The translations under genes and the position numbers were made by a program. Source: Halomonas organivorans (GTDB taxonomy: Bacteria; Pseudomonadota; Gammaproteobacteria; Pseudomonadales; Halomonadaceae). Taken from it: DNA of 64,000 bases. The stretch's first letter is position 1. Every line of letters begins with the position of its first letter. Of the stretch, positions 48,729-56,509 are shown in pieces. Below the pieces are notes generated by a model. That model saw only the letters and a program-made list of their open reading frames with translations. It did no database searches and was not told the DNA's origin. Location: assembly GCF_014192055.1 (NCBI RefSeq), contig NZ_JACHXM010000004.1, positions 174,309 to 238,308 of the forward strand, read 5' to 3'.

Positions 48729-49724
48729 ATGGACGACCCGCCGATGCCCGCCTTTCTCCGCCGTCGCCGCCTGCCGCTGCTCGCCCTGGGCCTGACCTGG
48801 GCATTGGCCGGCTGTGACGGCCCCGCCCCGCAGGATGCCACCCGCAGCGCCTCTTTCGAAGCGAGCCGTTTCCCCAGCGAAGCCCTGGTGAGCCAGGCAC
48901 CCAAGATGGAGGCCGGCCGCGCCGCGGTGCCCGACGCTGCGGATGGCACCTCCGACGCCCGCATCGAGGAGCGGCGCGCCTACCGGCTGCAGTTCGAGGC
49001 GGCCGAGCCGTTGATCGACGCCTATCGGCAGATCCAGGCGGCTTGCATCGACGCCGAGGGTTGCCGGGTGGAGCACGACCGGCTCGACACCCCGCGCCAC
49101 GGCCTGGCCAGCGGCGACCTGGGCCTGCGCATCGACCGGGCGACCCTGGAGGACGCCGAACCGCTGCGGCTGATCAGCGAGTCGCCGGCGCTCAGCGGCG
49201 CCGAGATCACCCGCGAGGACCGCACCCAGCAGATCATCGACCTCGAGGCTCGCCTCTCCCAGCAGGTCGTGCTGCGCGAGCGGCTCACCGAGCTCGCCCA
49301 GGAGGGGCGCGAGTTCAGCGAACGGCGCATCCAGGACCTGCTGCAGGTAGAGCGGGAGCTGGCCCGGGTGCAGGGTGAGATCGAGTCGATGCAGGGCCGG
49401 CAGCGCCACCTGGCCCTGGTGACCGACAGCGTGGCGATCGCCGCCAGCTTCCAGGAGCAGCGCTGGGTGGAACCCCACCAGCACGGCGTGCTGGCGCCGC
49501 TGTGGCGGGCGCTCGACCGCAGCGCTTCGCTGTTCTTCGAGTCGCTCGGCCAGGTCATCCTGGTGGTAGTGTTCCTGACGCCCTGGCTGGTGCTCGGCCT
49601 GCCCGTGCTGTGGCTGCTCAGCCGGCTATGGCGTCCGCTGCGGCGTGGCCTGGGGCGGATGAAAGCGCGGCGACGGACGCGCCGCCGGGCGTCGGAAGAA
49701 GACGGCACATCGGGCCGCGGATGA
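48729..49724 (+). CDS. DUF4349-domain lipoprotein
   Basis: A 331-residue protein (326 if it starts at the second ATG, 48744). The lipobox WALAGC gives a lipidated cysteine near residue 29. The middle has the DUF4349 pattern: a strand-rich part (LRIDRATLEDAEPL), a coiled coil (about 175-225: RTQQIIDLEARLSQQVVLRERL, ERELARVQGEIESMQGR in outline), then LALVTDSVAIA. A C-terminal membrane helix (VILVVVFLTPWLVLGLPVLW) and a basic tail end it. It is probably an inner-membrane-attached periplasmic protein. Function of the family is unknown. Confidence 0.82.
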   Translation: MDDPPMPAFLRRRRLPLLALGLTWALAGCDGPAPQDATRSASFEASRFPSEALVSQAPKMEAGRAAVPDAADGTSDARIEERRAYRLQFEAAEPLIDAYRQIQAACIDAEGCRVEHDRLDTPRHGLASGDLGLRIDRATLEDAEPLRLISESPALSGAEITREDRTQQIIDLEARLSQQVVLRERLTELAQEGREFSERRIQDLLQVERELARVQGEIESMQGRQRHLALVTDSVAIAASFQEQRWVEPHQHGVLAPLWRALDRSASLFFESLGQVILVVVFLTPWLVLGLPVLWLLSRLWRPLRRGLGRMKARRRTRRRASEEDGTSGRG

Positions 49725-49818
49725 TGCCGGGGCCCGGTCCGCTGGCCCCGGGCGAGTGGGGTAGCGGAGTCGGCTAGACTGAATGCCCACAGCCACGGGG
49801 AGAACGGGGAGAGACGTC

Positions 49819-50043
49819 ATGGACCTGGAGGTCATCACCCTCGCCAAGGCACGCGACAGGCTCAAGCGCCTCTGCGAAGCGGTCTGCGAGCGGCATCGGC
49901 CGATCGTCATCACGCGCCGGAACGGGCGCCATGCGGTGTTGATGTCGCTGGAGAATTACCACCGGCTGACGGGCGAGACGACGCCCAGCGCCGACCACCT
50001 GGACAACCTCTACATCGACCTGGAGCGTGAGCAGGACGCCTGA
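49819..50043 (+). CDS. Phd/YefM-family antitoxin without a partner toxin
   Basis: A 74-residue protein starting at 49819 after GGGGAGAG. The type II antitoxin pattern is clear: VITLAKARDRLKRLCEAV, RPIVITRRNGRHAVLMSLENYHRL. The C-terminal part, which normally wraps the toxin, is short and acidic (NLYIDLEREQDA). No RelE/ParE/Doc-like frame follows; the next gene is an aldo/keto reductase on the other strand. It may be a solitary repressor or a remnant. Confidence 0.85.
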   Translation: MDLEVITLAKARDRLKRLCEAVCERHRPIVITRRNGRHAVLMSLENYHRLTGETTPSADHLDNLYIDLEREQDA

Positions 50044-50073
50044 GGCCGGTGGCATCTGCTGGGCGAAGCGGGG

Positions 50074-51078
50074 TCAGTCGGCGAATTCCTCGGTGTCGAT
50101 CTCCGCCTGCTGGGCCGCGCCGTAGCGGCCGCCCATCACCTGGTCGGGCGTCAGCATGGCATCCAGCCGGGCGACGGTGGCGGCATCCAGGCGCAGCGCT
50201 TCCGCCGCCAGGTTCTGGCGCATGTGCTCGACGGAGCGCGACCCGGGAATCGGGATGATGTCGTCGCCCTTGGCCAGCAGCCAGGCCAGTGCCAACTGGC
50301 CGGGTGTGGTGTCCTGCTCCCGCGCCACGGCCTTGACGTCGTCCAGCAGGCGCAGGTTGTGCGGGTAATGTTCGGCGCTGAAGCGCGGCATGCTGCGGCG
50401 CATATCGCTCTCCTCGAGGCGGGCGGGATCCTCCACCGCCCCCGTCAGGAAGCCCCGGCCCAGCGGGCTGAACGCCACCAGCGCCGTGTCCGACTCGCGG
50501 CACGCCGCGATCAGCCCGATCTCTGGATTGCGCGTCCACAGCGAATACTCCGACTGCACCGCGGCGATGGGATGCTCGGCCCGGGCACGGCGCAGGGTCG
50601 CGGCCGACACCTCGGACAGGCCCACCGCGCCGATCTTGCCTTCCTCCACCAGGCGGCCCAGCTCGCCCACGCTCTCCTCGATGGGCACTGTCTTGTCCCA
50701 GCGATGCAGGTAGTAGAGGTCCAGGTGATCGGTGCGCAGCCGCGCCAGGCTCGCCTCGCACTGCCGGCGCAGCGTGGCGGGGCGGCCGTCGATCACTTTC
50801 TTGCCTTGCTCGGGATCGAAGGCCATGCCGCACTTGCTGGCCAGCAGGAGCTCGTCGCGTCGGCCCACGAGCGCCTTGCCCACCAGCGACTCGTTGGCCG
50901 TGGCCCCGTAGAGGGTCGCGGTATCCACGTGGCGATAGCCCATGTCGAACGCCGCCTGCAGGGCGCGCACCGCTTCGGGCTCCGGCACCGGGCTGCCGTA
51001 GCCGTGAGAGAGGTTCATGGCGCCCAGGCCGATGCGGGGCGAAGCGACTTCCTTGAGACGAGCGAAGAAGGGCGACAT
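50074..51078 (-). CDS. Aldo/keto reductase
   Basis: Start at 51078 (MSPFFARLKEVASPRIGLG), giving 334 residues. The catalytic tetrad is recognisable: HVDTATLYGATANE has the Asp and Tyr, LLASKCG the Lys, and YYLHRWDK the His. The NADPH-binding end IPIPGSRSVEHMRQNL is typical. It reduces aldehydes or ketones in the cytoplasm and resembles the Tas/YajO-type general reductases. It stands alone; the 676-base gap upstream leads into the cassette region. Confidence 0.93.
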   Translation of the reverse strand: MSPFFARLKEVASPRIGLGAMNLSHGYGSPVPEPEAVRALQAAFDMGYRHVDTATLYGATANESLVGKALVGRRDELLLASKCGMAFDPEQGKKVIDGRPATLRRQCEASLARLRTDHLDLYYLHRWDKTVPIEESVGELGRLVEEGKIGAVGLSEVSAATLRRARAEHPIAAVQSEYSLWTRNPEIGLIAACRESDTALVAFSPLGRGFLTGAVEDPARLEESDMRRSMPRFSAEHYPHNLRLLDDVKAVAREQDTTPGQLALAWLLAKGDDIIPIPGSRSVEHMRQNLAAEALRLDAATVARLDAMLTPDQVMGGRYGAAQQAEIDTEEFAD

Positions 51079-51284
51079 GGCGATCCTCGTTGGCGATGTG
51101 GCTAAGAGAGAGCAAAGCGAGAAGAAGGCATCATGCCGCCTCACGCCCAGTGGATCCACTCGGCCAGCGCCGGGAAATTGGCGATCTCGATCTGCTGGGC
51201 GCGGGGAATGAGTCTCCGATTATGGGTTCATCGCAGATCATCGTGAAGCCACTGCCAAGCCCAGTTCGGCATGGTGGGAGTGCT

Positions 51285-51330
51285 CTTCGTGGGAGCGATC
51301 TTTAGATCGCGAAGGCGCCGTGAGGCGCCC
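51285..51330 (+). repeat. REP-like element, single copy
   Basis: CTTCGTGGGAGCG is followed by the dyad GCGATC-TTTA-GATCGC, then GAA and a second dyad GGCGCC-GTGA-GGCGCC. Head, spacer and tail match the reverse complement of the palindromic core in each 163-bp unit at the right end of the window, where only the first hairpin arms differ. Confidence 0.75.
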
Positions 51331-51650
51331 GCTGCGACGTAGGCGGGGGAAGAGGTGAGCGCGGCTGTGGATGAGTCGTCAGCCTCCTGAAGAAGTAACA
51401 ATTGTGCTGTAACGAGCGCTGCTTTGTAGCAGTCATCCCCAGCCGTGAAGAAGTTTATTTGGCGTGAAATGATGAAAGCCAACGACATCCTATAATGGGT
51501 AAGGCCGTTTTCGACCCAAAGCGGCCCTTCCGGCAAATGCGGCCCACACGTTTATCGGTGTTATGCGGACGGCACGATGATTGGTGTTATACTGCCGAGA
51601 TATGATTAATGTACCAAATTTTCAATAGGTTGGTAAGTTGGCGGTGTGCG

Positions 51651-51709
51651 GTATAACAGGCATTTATACGCCATGCTCCGCACGGCGAAGAAATGCTGAA
51701 CAGTTATAA
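51651..51709 (+). repeat. attC-like site before the first cassette
   Basis: GTATAAC (51651-51657) and GTTATAA (51703-51709) bound an imperfect palindrome with inner arms GCATTT and AAATGC and a further CGCC and GGCG pair. Layout and size (59 bases) fit a short integron attC. It would end a degraded or very short upstream cassette. Confidence 0.55.
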
Positions 51710-51754
51710 AAAAGAGAAGTTGTTATCGATAAGATCGAGGCATGGATATGCCAA

Positions 51755-52195
51755 GTGAATTCCTCACATGAAGAGGTACGTCAAGCCTGCTCCGCCTTCG
51801 AGGAATACTTTAAAGGTTTCTATTCCCCAAGCTTCCTCCAGACAGAATTTTTTGTTGTTACCGACGAAATTCCGAAGCCTGATTTTCCCGAGTCACGGGA
51901 AGCAGGGTTGGGAGATTTCATTGACATGGATATTGGGGGCATTACGTACAACGACACCTATTACGTGAAAAAAGATGCAGCGAACGAGTTGCGACTTCAC
52001 TTCCATGAATTGGCACATGTGGTTCAATGGCGAGAACTCACCCCTCAGGGCTTTATAGAGCGCTACATTCGAGAGGTTCAGGATTTTGGATACGACGAAG
52101 CGCCGCTGGAAAAGATGGTTTACGCCTTAGACGGGCATTACCAGAAACACGGGCGGCATCTCAGTGTGGAGCAGTTCGTCCGGGACAATTTATAA
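51755..52195 (+). CDS. HExxH-motif protein encoded in a cassette-like unit
   Basis: GTG 51755 gives 146 residues. The centre carries H84-E-L-A-H88 (HFHELAHVVQW), a zinc-metallopeptidase-type motif. Downstream FGYDEAPLEKMVYALD offers a possible third ligand. I recognise no named family. Protein-like codons continue upstream of the GTG in frame (IDKIEAWICQV) to a ribosome-binding-like AAAGAGAAG, with no standard start codon, so the true start may be a rare codon such as ATC near 51722. The stop codon lies inside the following attC-like site. AT-richer than flanking genes. Confidence 0.7.
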   Translation: MNSSHEEVRQACSAFEEYFKGFYSPSFLQTEFFVVTDEIPKPDFPESREAGLGDFIDMDIGGITYNDTYYVKKDAANELRLHFHELAHVVQWRELTPQGFIERYIREVQDFGYDEAPLEKMVYALDGHYQKHGRHLSVEQFVRDNL

Positions 52196-52248
52196 CAATT
52201 CGCGTCACTCGGGCGCACTAACGTGCGCTGATGCGCTCCGCATTATAC
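52190..52248 (+). repeat. attC-like site after the HExxH gene
   Basis: TTATAAC (52190-52196), overlapping the stop codon and followed by AATTCG as in classical attC sites, and ATTATAC (52242-52248) bound a palindromic region with an inner hairpin GCGCAC-TAAC-GTGCGC. The right core has ATT where GTT is expected, so it may be inactive. Confidence 0.55.
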
Positions 52249-52277
52249 GTCAAAAACTGCTAATGTAGGTTTAAAAA

Positions 52278-54074
52278 ATGGATATTATGAGCGATAAAAT
52301 ACTGGAGCTATCAAAGAAGGAGTTGCAAGGCGCACTTTCCGTGCTTCCTAAGGATGATCTGAACAAATTTGTTCTGTTTACAGAAATAATGCGCATACTC
52401 GACTATTGGTCAGTATTCAAAGATATACTTCCATCTGAGAATTCATTATCTGCTCCTGACTTTGAAATAATTCAGCTTGGATGGAATTTGGCATTAGAGC
52501 ACCTCTTTGTTCCCGTAAAACCAGATGGATTTCCAATACAAGAAAGCACAGAGAAAACAAGACTTTTTGCGACGAGCCTTCTACATAAGTTTGGTCGTGC
52601 AGTGTTATTAAAGAGAACTTATGAAATGCTTGTTTCAGGATTCCTTTCTGCAGAAACAAAGGATTCAAAAATTATCATAAGGGCAACTGAAAGAGCAGAA
52701 AGCCAGTTTGCTGATAATATTGAATTTACATTATTGTCGGGCATTCAAAGCTATATCAATGAAAATATTGGTGACTATAGAAATGGGTGGTTTTTAGGAA
52801 AGTTTGATGATCCATCAATTGAAGTAACCTTGCCGGGAGCATACCATCTTCAAGATTCCAGGAAAGAGTTAAAAAAGCATTATATAGATAATGTTGATGA
52901 GCTTATGGAAGAGCTTGTTTTTCCGTGGGATTCTGGCAATGGAATAATGATGGGATACAATGCCATTCCTGAAATTGACAATCACTTTTTCTCGCTTGCA
53001 ATAGAGAATGCTATCGCCTGGAGAAATGATGTTGGCCTACATCCGTCAGTTAAATTGAATGACGTTACAGGTTCTGAGCTAACTCTAATAGTTGCTGTAA
53101 TATCTGCGTTGCATATGAAGCACGTAAGATTTGCATTGACAGCACTGAAAAAACACAAGGAAATATCAATTCCTCAAAGTCTGACTATCTGGACTAAAGC
53201 CTCTGAGCTTATTGACTCCATACATGACTATACAGATTTTGATAAAAATCTAATTGAAAGAGGAGTTAATGCTATAGCAATAGCTCCTAGCGAATCAAGA
53301 AACCTTAAAGGACAAACGACGCCTTTAATTCCGTTGTTAGTGGACCTTGGTAATGGAATTTTACTACGCCCTGTTTCAAGTCTCATAAAAAATCCATTTA
53401 TATCAACCTCAACACTTCAGGGTTGGAGAATCCCGAATATCACCGACATTCTTTCTCTTCCTCGGGAAGACTGGATGAGAAACGATTTATACCACCTATT
53501 TAGAGGGACAAGATACAAATCTGTAGATGGAAACATTAAGATTCGAAATGGAGGAAAAGTTGTTACAGATATTGATGCAGCAATATTGGATAGAACAACT
53601 GGAGATTTAGCTCTTTTCCAAATTAAGTGGCAAGACTATTACACTAATGATGTAAGAAAACTGCGGAGTAGAGCGAAAAATTTCGTAAAGGAAATTGATG
53701 GATGGGCATCAAAAGTTTCCTCATGGATAGAAGATAATGGCGTTTATGAACTAGTAAAAACATTGCGGCTAAAAGTCCCTAGAGACAAACAGGTAAGTCG
53801 AGTCTATTTGTTTGGCTTATCTAAGACTTCAGCTCGAATGAAGGGGTATGGTTACAGTATGGAATCTGATGATATTGCTATTTGCAATTGGCCAATGTTT
53901 TTGCGCAAAAGATTTGAGGTGGGGTCTTCAAAAAACGTTTTCAAGGATCTTCATGCTTCAATAAAGAAAGATGAGAATATTGCAGTTAAATCAAAGCCTG
54001 TTCCCGTAGAAATAAATTCCGAAGGTAATGCTATAGAGTTTATCAACTTGTGGAATAGTTACCTCGATAAATAA
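52278..54074 (+). CDS. 598-residue protein with a possible PD-(D/E)xK nuclease core, cassette-borne
   Basis: A strongly AT-rich gene, unlike all chromosomal neighbours. Residues 1-400 are mostly helical with no motif I recognise. Near 425-455, GGKVVTDIDAAILD then GDLALFQIKW (Asp431/Asp433 and Gln448-Ile-Lys450) has the spacing and strand pattern of a restriction-endonuclease-like active site, with Gln in the place of the usual Glu. The C-terminal 150 residues add a mixed alpha/beta extension. A role in nucleic-acid cleavage, perhaps in defence, is inference. The frame is intact, and it is long for an integron cassette. ATG 52287 is an alternative start. Confidence 0.75.
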   Translation: MDIMSDKILELSKKELQGALSVLPKDDLNKFVLFTEIMRILDYWSVFKDILPSENSLSAPDFEIIQLGWNLALEHLFVPVKPDGFPIQESTEKTRLFATSLLHKFGRAVLLKRTYEMLVSGFLSAETKDSKIIIRATERAESQFADNIEFTLLSGIQSYINENIGDYRNGWFLGKFDDPSIEVTLPGAYHLQDSRKELKKHYIDNVDELMEELVFPWDSGNGIMMGYNAIPEIDNHFFSLAIENAIAWRNDVGLHPSVKLNDVTGSELTLIVAVISALHMKHVRFALTALKKHKEISIPQSLTIWTKASELIDSIHDYTDFDKNLIERGVNAIAIAPSESRNLKGQTTPLIPLLVDLGNGILLRPVSSLIKNPFISTSTLQGWRIPNITDILSLPREDWMRNDLYHLFRGTRYKSVDGNIKIRNGGKVVTDIDAAILDRTTGDLALFQIKWQDYYTNDVRKLRSRAKNFVKEIDGWASKVSSWIEDNGVYELVKTLRLKVPRDKQVSRVYLFGLSKTSARMKGYGYSMESDDIAICNWPMFLRKRFEVGSSKNVFKDLHASIKKDENIAVKSKPVPVEINSEGNAIEFINLWNSYLDK

Positions 54075-54080
54075 AGTGAC

Positions 54081-54152
54081 GTATAACAAGGTGCTGCACA
54101 CGGATAAATCATTTGCTTCGCGCCTAGTTCTCCGGTGAGCAAGGCGTTATTG
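54081..54152 (+). repeat. attC-like site after the putative nuclease gene
   Basis: GTATAAC (54081-54087) and GTTATTG (54146-54152) bound 72 bases. TGCTgCACaCGG pairs with CCGGTGAGCA leaving two unpaired bases on one arm, the extrahelical pattern of real attC sites. The apex contains GCTTCGCGC, as in the aadA-type sites. This is the clearest of the four. Confidence 0.7.
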
Positions 54153-54165
54153 GTAAGGAGAATTC

Positions 54166-54654
54166 ATGCTCTGCTTCTCGTATGGTTCCAACATGTCGGT
54201 CGCGCGATTACAAGATCGCGTGCCATCCGCTCGGTTCGTAGCAGTGGCGACTTTGGAAGCGCATAGCCTCCGATTCCATAAGGTCAGTAAAGATGGTTCC
54301 GGGAAGTGTGATGCTGAAGAAACCGGGAACCCCGAGGACCAGGTTATCGGCGTAGTTTATGAAATTTCCGATGTCGAAAGGCCGGACCTTGATCGGAAGG
54401 AAGGACTAGGATCAGGCTACGAGGCAAAGGAAGTCGAGGTAACGACGGATCAAGGAAAATTGACCGTTATTATGTATTTCGCCACCAGAGTGGACTCTGC
54501 GTTGAAGCCGTACGCTTGGTACAAGAAGCATGTTTTAGTCGGGGCTCGTGAGAATGGGTTGCCGTTTGAATATATCGCGCAAATTGAAGAGGTAGAGGCT
54601 ATTAGTGACCCGGACACTACAAGGCACGAGCGTGAGCTCACAATTTACCGCTAA
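54166..54654 (+). CDS. Gamma-glutamylcyclotransferase-fold (GGCT/AIG2-like) protein, cassette-borne
   Basis: A 162-residue protein beginning MLCFSYGSNM, the substrate-anion loop of the GGCT fold (residues 5-10), with a candidate catalytic glutamate Glu79 in DRKEGLGSGY. A TVIMYFA strand and KPYAWYKKHVLVGARENGLP (outline) complete the fold. Family members cyclise gamma-glutamyl amines or degrade glutathione; the substrate here is unknown. AAGGAG lies five bases before the ATG, directly after the attC-like site, and the stop is at the next one. Confidence 0.85.
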   Translation: MLCFSYGSNMSVARLQDRVPSARFVAVATLEAHSLRFHKVSKDGSGKCDAEETGNPEDQVIGVVYEISDVERPDLDRKEGLGSGYEAKEVEVTTDQGKLTVIMYFATRVDSALKPYAWYKKHVLVGARENGLPFEYIAQIEEVEAISDPDTTRHERELTIYR

Positions 54655-54705
54655 CAATCAAATCCAGTAGACGCTCGTACTTCGCGCGGCGATTTTGTGT
54701 ATTAA
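54649..54705 (+). repeat. attC-like site after the GGCT gene (degenerate)
   Basis: CGCTAAC (54649-54655, overlapping the stop) then AATCAAATC pairs imperfectly with GATTTTGTGTATTAA at the right end. The apex has ACTTCGCGCGG. The right core is GTATTAA rather than GTTRRRY, so this may be the decayed end of the cluster. Confidence 0.5.
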
Positions 54706-54750
54706 TCAGGCTTTGCTGAATGTCTCCTCTTGGCCGAAAGGCGACAGGCC

Positions 54751-54774
54751 GGCCCGGGAAGTTTCTCCCGGGCC
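54751..54774 (-). terminator. Hairpin after glpQ
   Basis: GGCCCGGGA and TCCCGGGCC form a perfect nine-base stem with a six-base loop just downstream of the glpQ stop. There is no strong T-run. Confidence 0.5.
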
Positions 54775-54812
54775 GACCGCATGGCAATTGAACTCACGGA
54801 TGGCGTAGCGCC

Positions 54813-55739
54813 TTACTCCACCACTTCCTTCAACCGATCCGGGAAGTTGGTGAACATCCCGTCCACGCCCCAGTCGAGCAGCCGTTGCATCTGCTCGGGG
54901 TCGTTGATGGTGTAGGGGTGCACCAGCAGGCCGTTGGCGTGGGCCTGTTCGACGAAGCTGGCGTCGATGACGTCTTCGCCTTCGTAGGTGACGTTGGGGC
55001 CGATGCCCACGGCGTAGTCGGCGATGTCCTGGAAGTCGGCGTCGCTGATCTCGGCCGGGTCCGGGGTCACACCGGTCCACTCGGCCAGGCCGTCGCCGTC
55101 CTCTTCGGGGTAGTACCACACCAGCTGCACCAGCGGGATGTCGGCGTTGAGCGCGTGGACCTGCTGCAGGCTGTCCTGGCTGAACGACTGGATGACCACC
55201 GAGCCGGATTCGACCAGGCCTTCGGCCTCGAGGGTCTCGACCAGAGCGCGCTGCAGCTCGGGGTAGCGCTCGGGCGACTTGGTCTCGATGTAGTAGCGAA
55301 CGTCGGTGCCGTAGCGGTCGATCACCTCGTCGAGGGTCAGCATCTCGGCGCCGGCGTAGGCGTCGTCGGCCTGTTCGGGGTGGGCCTGGTTGAACCAGGA
55401 GCCGGCGTCCAGCGCCTTGAGTTCCTCGAGGGTGTGGTCCTTCACCTTGCCTTCGCCGTCGGTGGTGCGGTCCAGAGTGTCGTCGTGGATCACCATCAGC
55501 TTGCCGTCGGCGCTCATGTGCAGGTCCAGCTCGAGATAGTCGGCGCCCATCTCGCGGGCCTTCTCGTAGGCCGGCCAGGTGTGCTCGGGGGCGTAGCCGC
55601 TGGCCCCGCGGTGGGCGATGACCTGGAAGTCCTGCAGGTCGGCGAGCTGCTGCTCGAGGGCGTCGGCCTGGGCCGCTAGCGGGGCGGTGATCCCCAGGGC
55701 CAGGGCGGTGGCGAGCGGGAGTCGAATGGAGGTGTTCAT
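54813..55739 (-). CDS. glpQ: Periplasmic glycerophosphodiester phosphodiesterase
   Basis: A 308-residue GDPD protein with a signal peptide ending AAQA. Catalytic signatures are intact: VIAHRGASGYAPEHT near residue 40, YLELDLHMSADGKLMVIHDDTLDRTT in outline near 68, and YYIETKSPE near 147. It releases glycerol-3-phosphate from deacylated phospholipids in the periplasm. With phoD nearby and phnDCEE further left, it adds to a phosphorus-scavenging theme. CTGTCAT heptamers at 55782 and 55821 resemble Pho-box halves but are not convincingly paired. Confidence 0.94.
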   Translation of the reverse strand: MNTSIRLPLATALALGITAPLAAQADALEQQLADLQDFQVIAHRGASGYAPEHTWPAYEKAREMGADYLELDLHMSADGKLMVIHDDTLDRTTDGEGKVKDHTLEELKALDAGSWFNQAHPEQADDAYAGAEMLTLDEVIDRYGTDVRYYIETKSPERYPELQRALVETLEAEGLVESGSVVIQSFSQDSLQQVHALNADIPLVQLVWYYPEEDGDGLAEWTGVTPDPAEISDADFQDIADYAVGIGPNVTYEGEDVIDASFVEQAHANGLLVHPYTINDPEQMQRLLDWGVDGMFTNFPDRLKEVVE

Positions 55740-55887
55740 AAGCGTCCTTTTATTGAATGTCCGTGCAATAACGTAACGTCCCTGTCATCGGCTGGCAAAC
55801 GCTCGTTCGAGAGCGCGCGGCTGTCATCGGCGCCTCGACATGCTTACATGGCAGGGTGACAGCACCGAGACCAAGAGGAGACACCCC

Positions 55888-56478
55888 GTGAGCACGACGA
55901 CCCCCTATGAACAGGCGCTCGCCGCCCTGGATGCCCTGCATGCGGAGGATCCGCGCCGGGTGGAGGTGGCCGGGGAGACGCTGCCCCTGGAACTATGGCA
56001 CGCGGGGAGAATGAGCGCCTGGCTGGAGGCGCTCGACGAGGCGCCTGGTGAGCTGGTGCGCCTGGCGGTGCACAACCAGCATCTGCAGCGCTGGCAGGTG
56101 CCGCGCGGCGACTATCCGGAGGGCCGGGTGGGCTACCTCACCTGGCGGCGTGACCAGGGCAAGCGCGCCGGCGAGACGGCGGCCCGGGCGATGCGCGAGG
56201 CCGGCTATGCGGAGGAAGACGCCGAGCGGGTGGCGGCGATGATCCGCAAGCAGGGCCTGGGCCGCGACGAGGGCACCCAAGCGGTGGAGGACTGCGCCTG
56301 CCTGGTGTTCCTGGAGAACTACTTCGCCGATTTCTCCAAGCAGGTCGATCACGACCACTTGATCGGCATCGTCCAGAAGACCTGGAAGAAGATGTCGCCT
56401 CGCGCCCACGAGCTGGCCCTGGGGCTGCCGATGAGCGACGAGGCGCGGCGCCTGGTGGAGGAAGCGCTGGCGGGGTGA
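55888..56478 (+). CDS. DUF4202-family protein
   Basis: A GTG start at 55888 follows GAGGAG, giving 196 residues. It begins PYEQALAALDALHAEDPRR and contains ELWHAGRMSAWLEAL, VRLAVHNQHLQRWQVPR and LVFLENYFADFSKQVDHDHLIGIVQKT (outlines). The histidines and acidic residues in these blocks resemble an HD-like metal site. No function is known to me for the family. It is divergent from glpQ and convergent with phoD. Confidence 0.82.
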   Translation: MSTTTPYEQALAALDALHAEDPRRVEVAGETLPLELWHAGRMSAWLEALDEAPGELVRLAVHNQHLQRWQVPRGDYPEGRVGYLTWRRDQGKRAGETAARAMREAGYAEEDAERVAAMIRKQGLGRDEGTQAVEDCACLVFLENYFADFSKQVDHDHLIGIVQKTWKKMSPRAHELALGLPMSDEARRLVEEALAG

Positions 56479-56509
56479 GCGAGGCCGCGAGCGCCGCCGG
56501 CCAGGCGCA

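Larger units (their letters stand above)
51079..51754. other. Intergenic junction into the cassette region
   Basis: The left part holds ordinary GC-rich sequence and one REP-like element (51285-51330). From about 51400 the sequence becomes AT-richer. Two GTGTTAT motifs, near 51560 and 51583, and an attC-like palindrome at 51651-51709 follow. A minus frame at 51228-51536 (102 codons) runs through the REP-like element and has no recognisable features; I do not call it. Confidence 0.6.

Noticed and set aside
51228..51536. 102-residue minus-strand frame near the cassette region
   Set aside because: It reads through a REP-like palindromic element and shows no recognisable protein features.
55771..55830. 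Pho box between glpQ and the DUF4202 gene
   Set aside because: Two CTGTCAT heptamers exist but 39 bases apart. The 11-bp-spaced companions match poorly, so I did not list it as a site.
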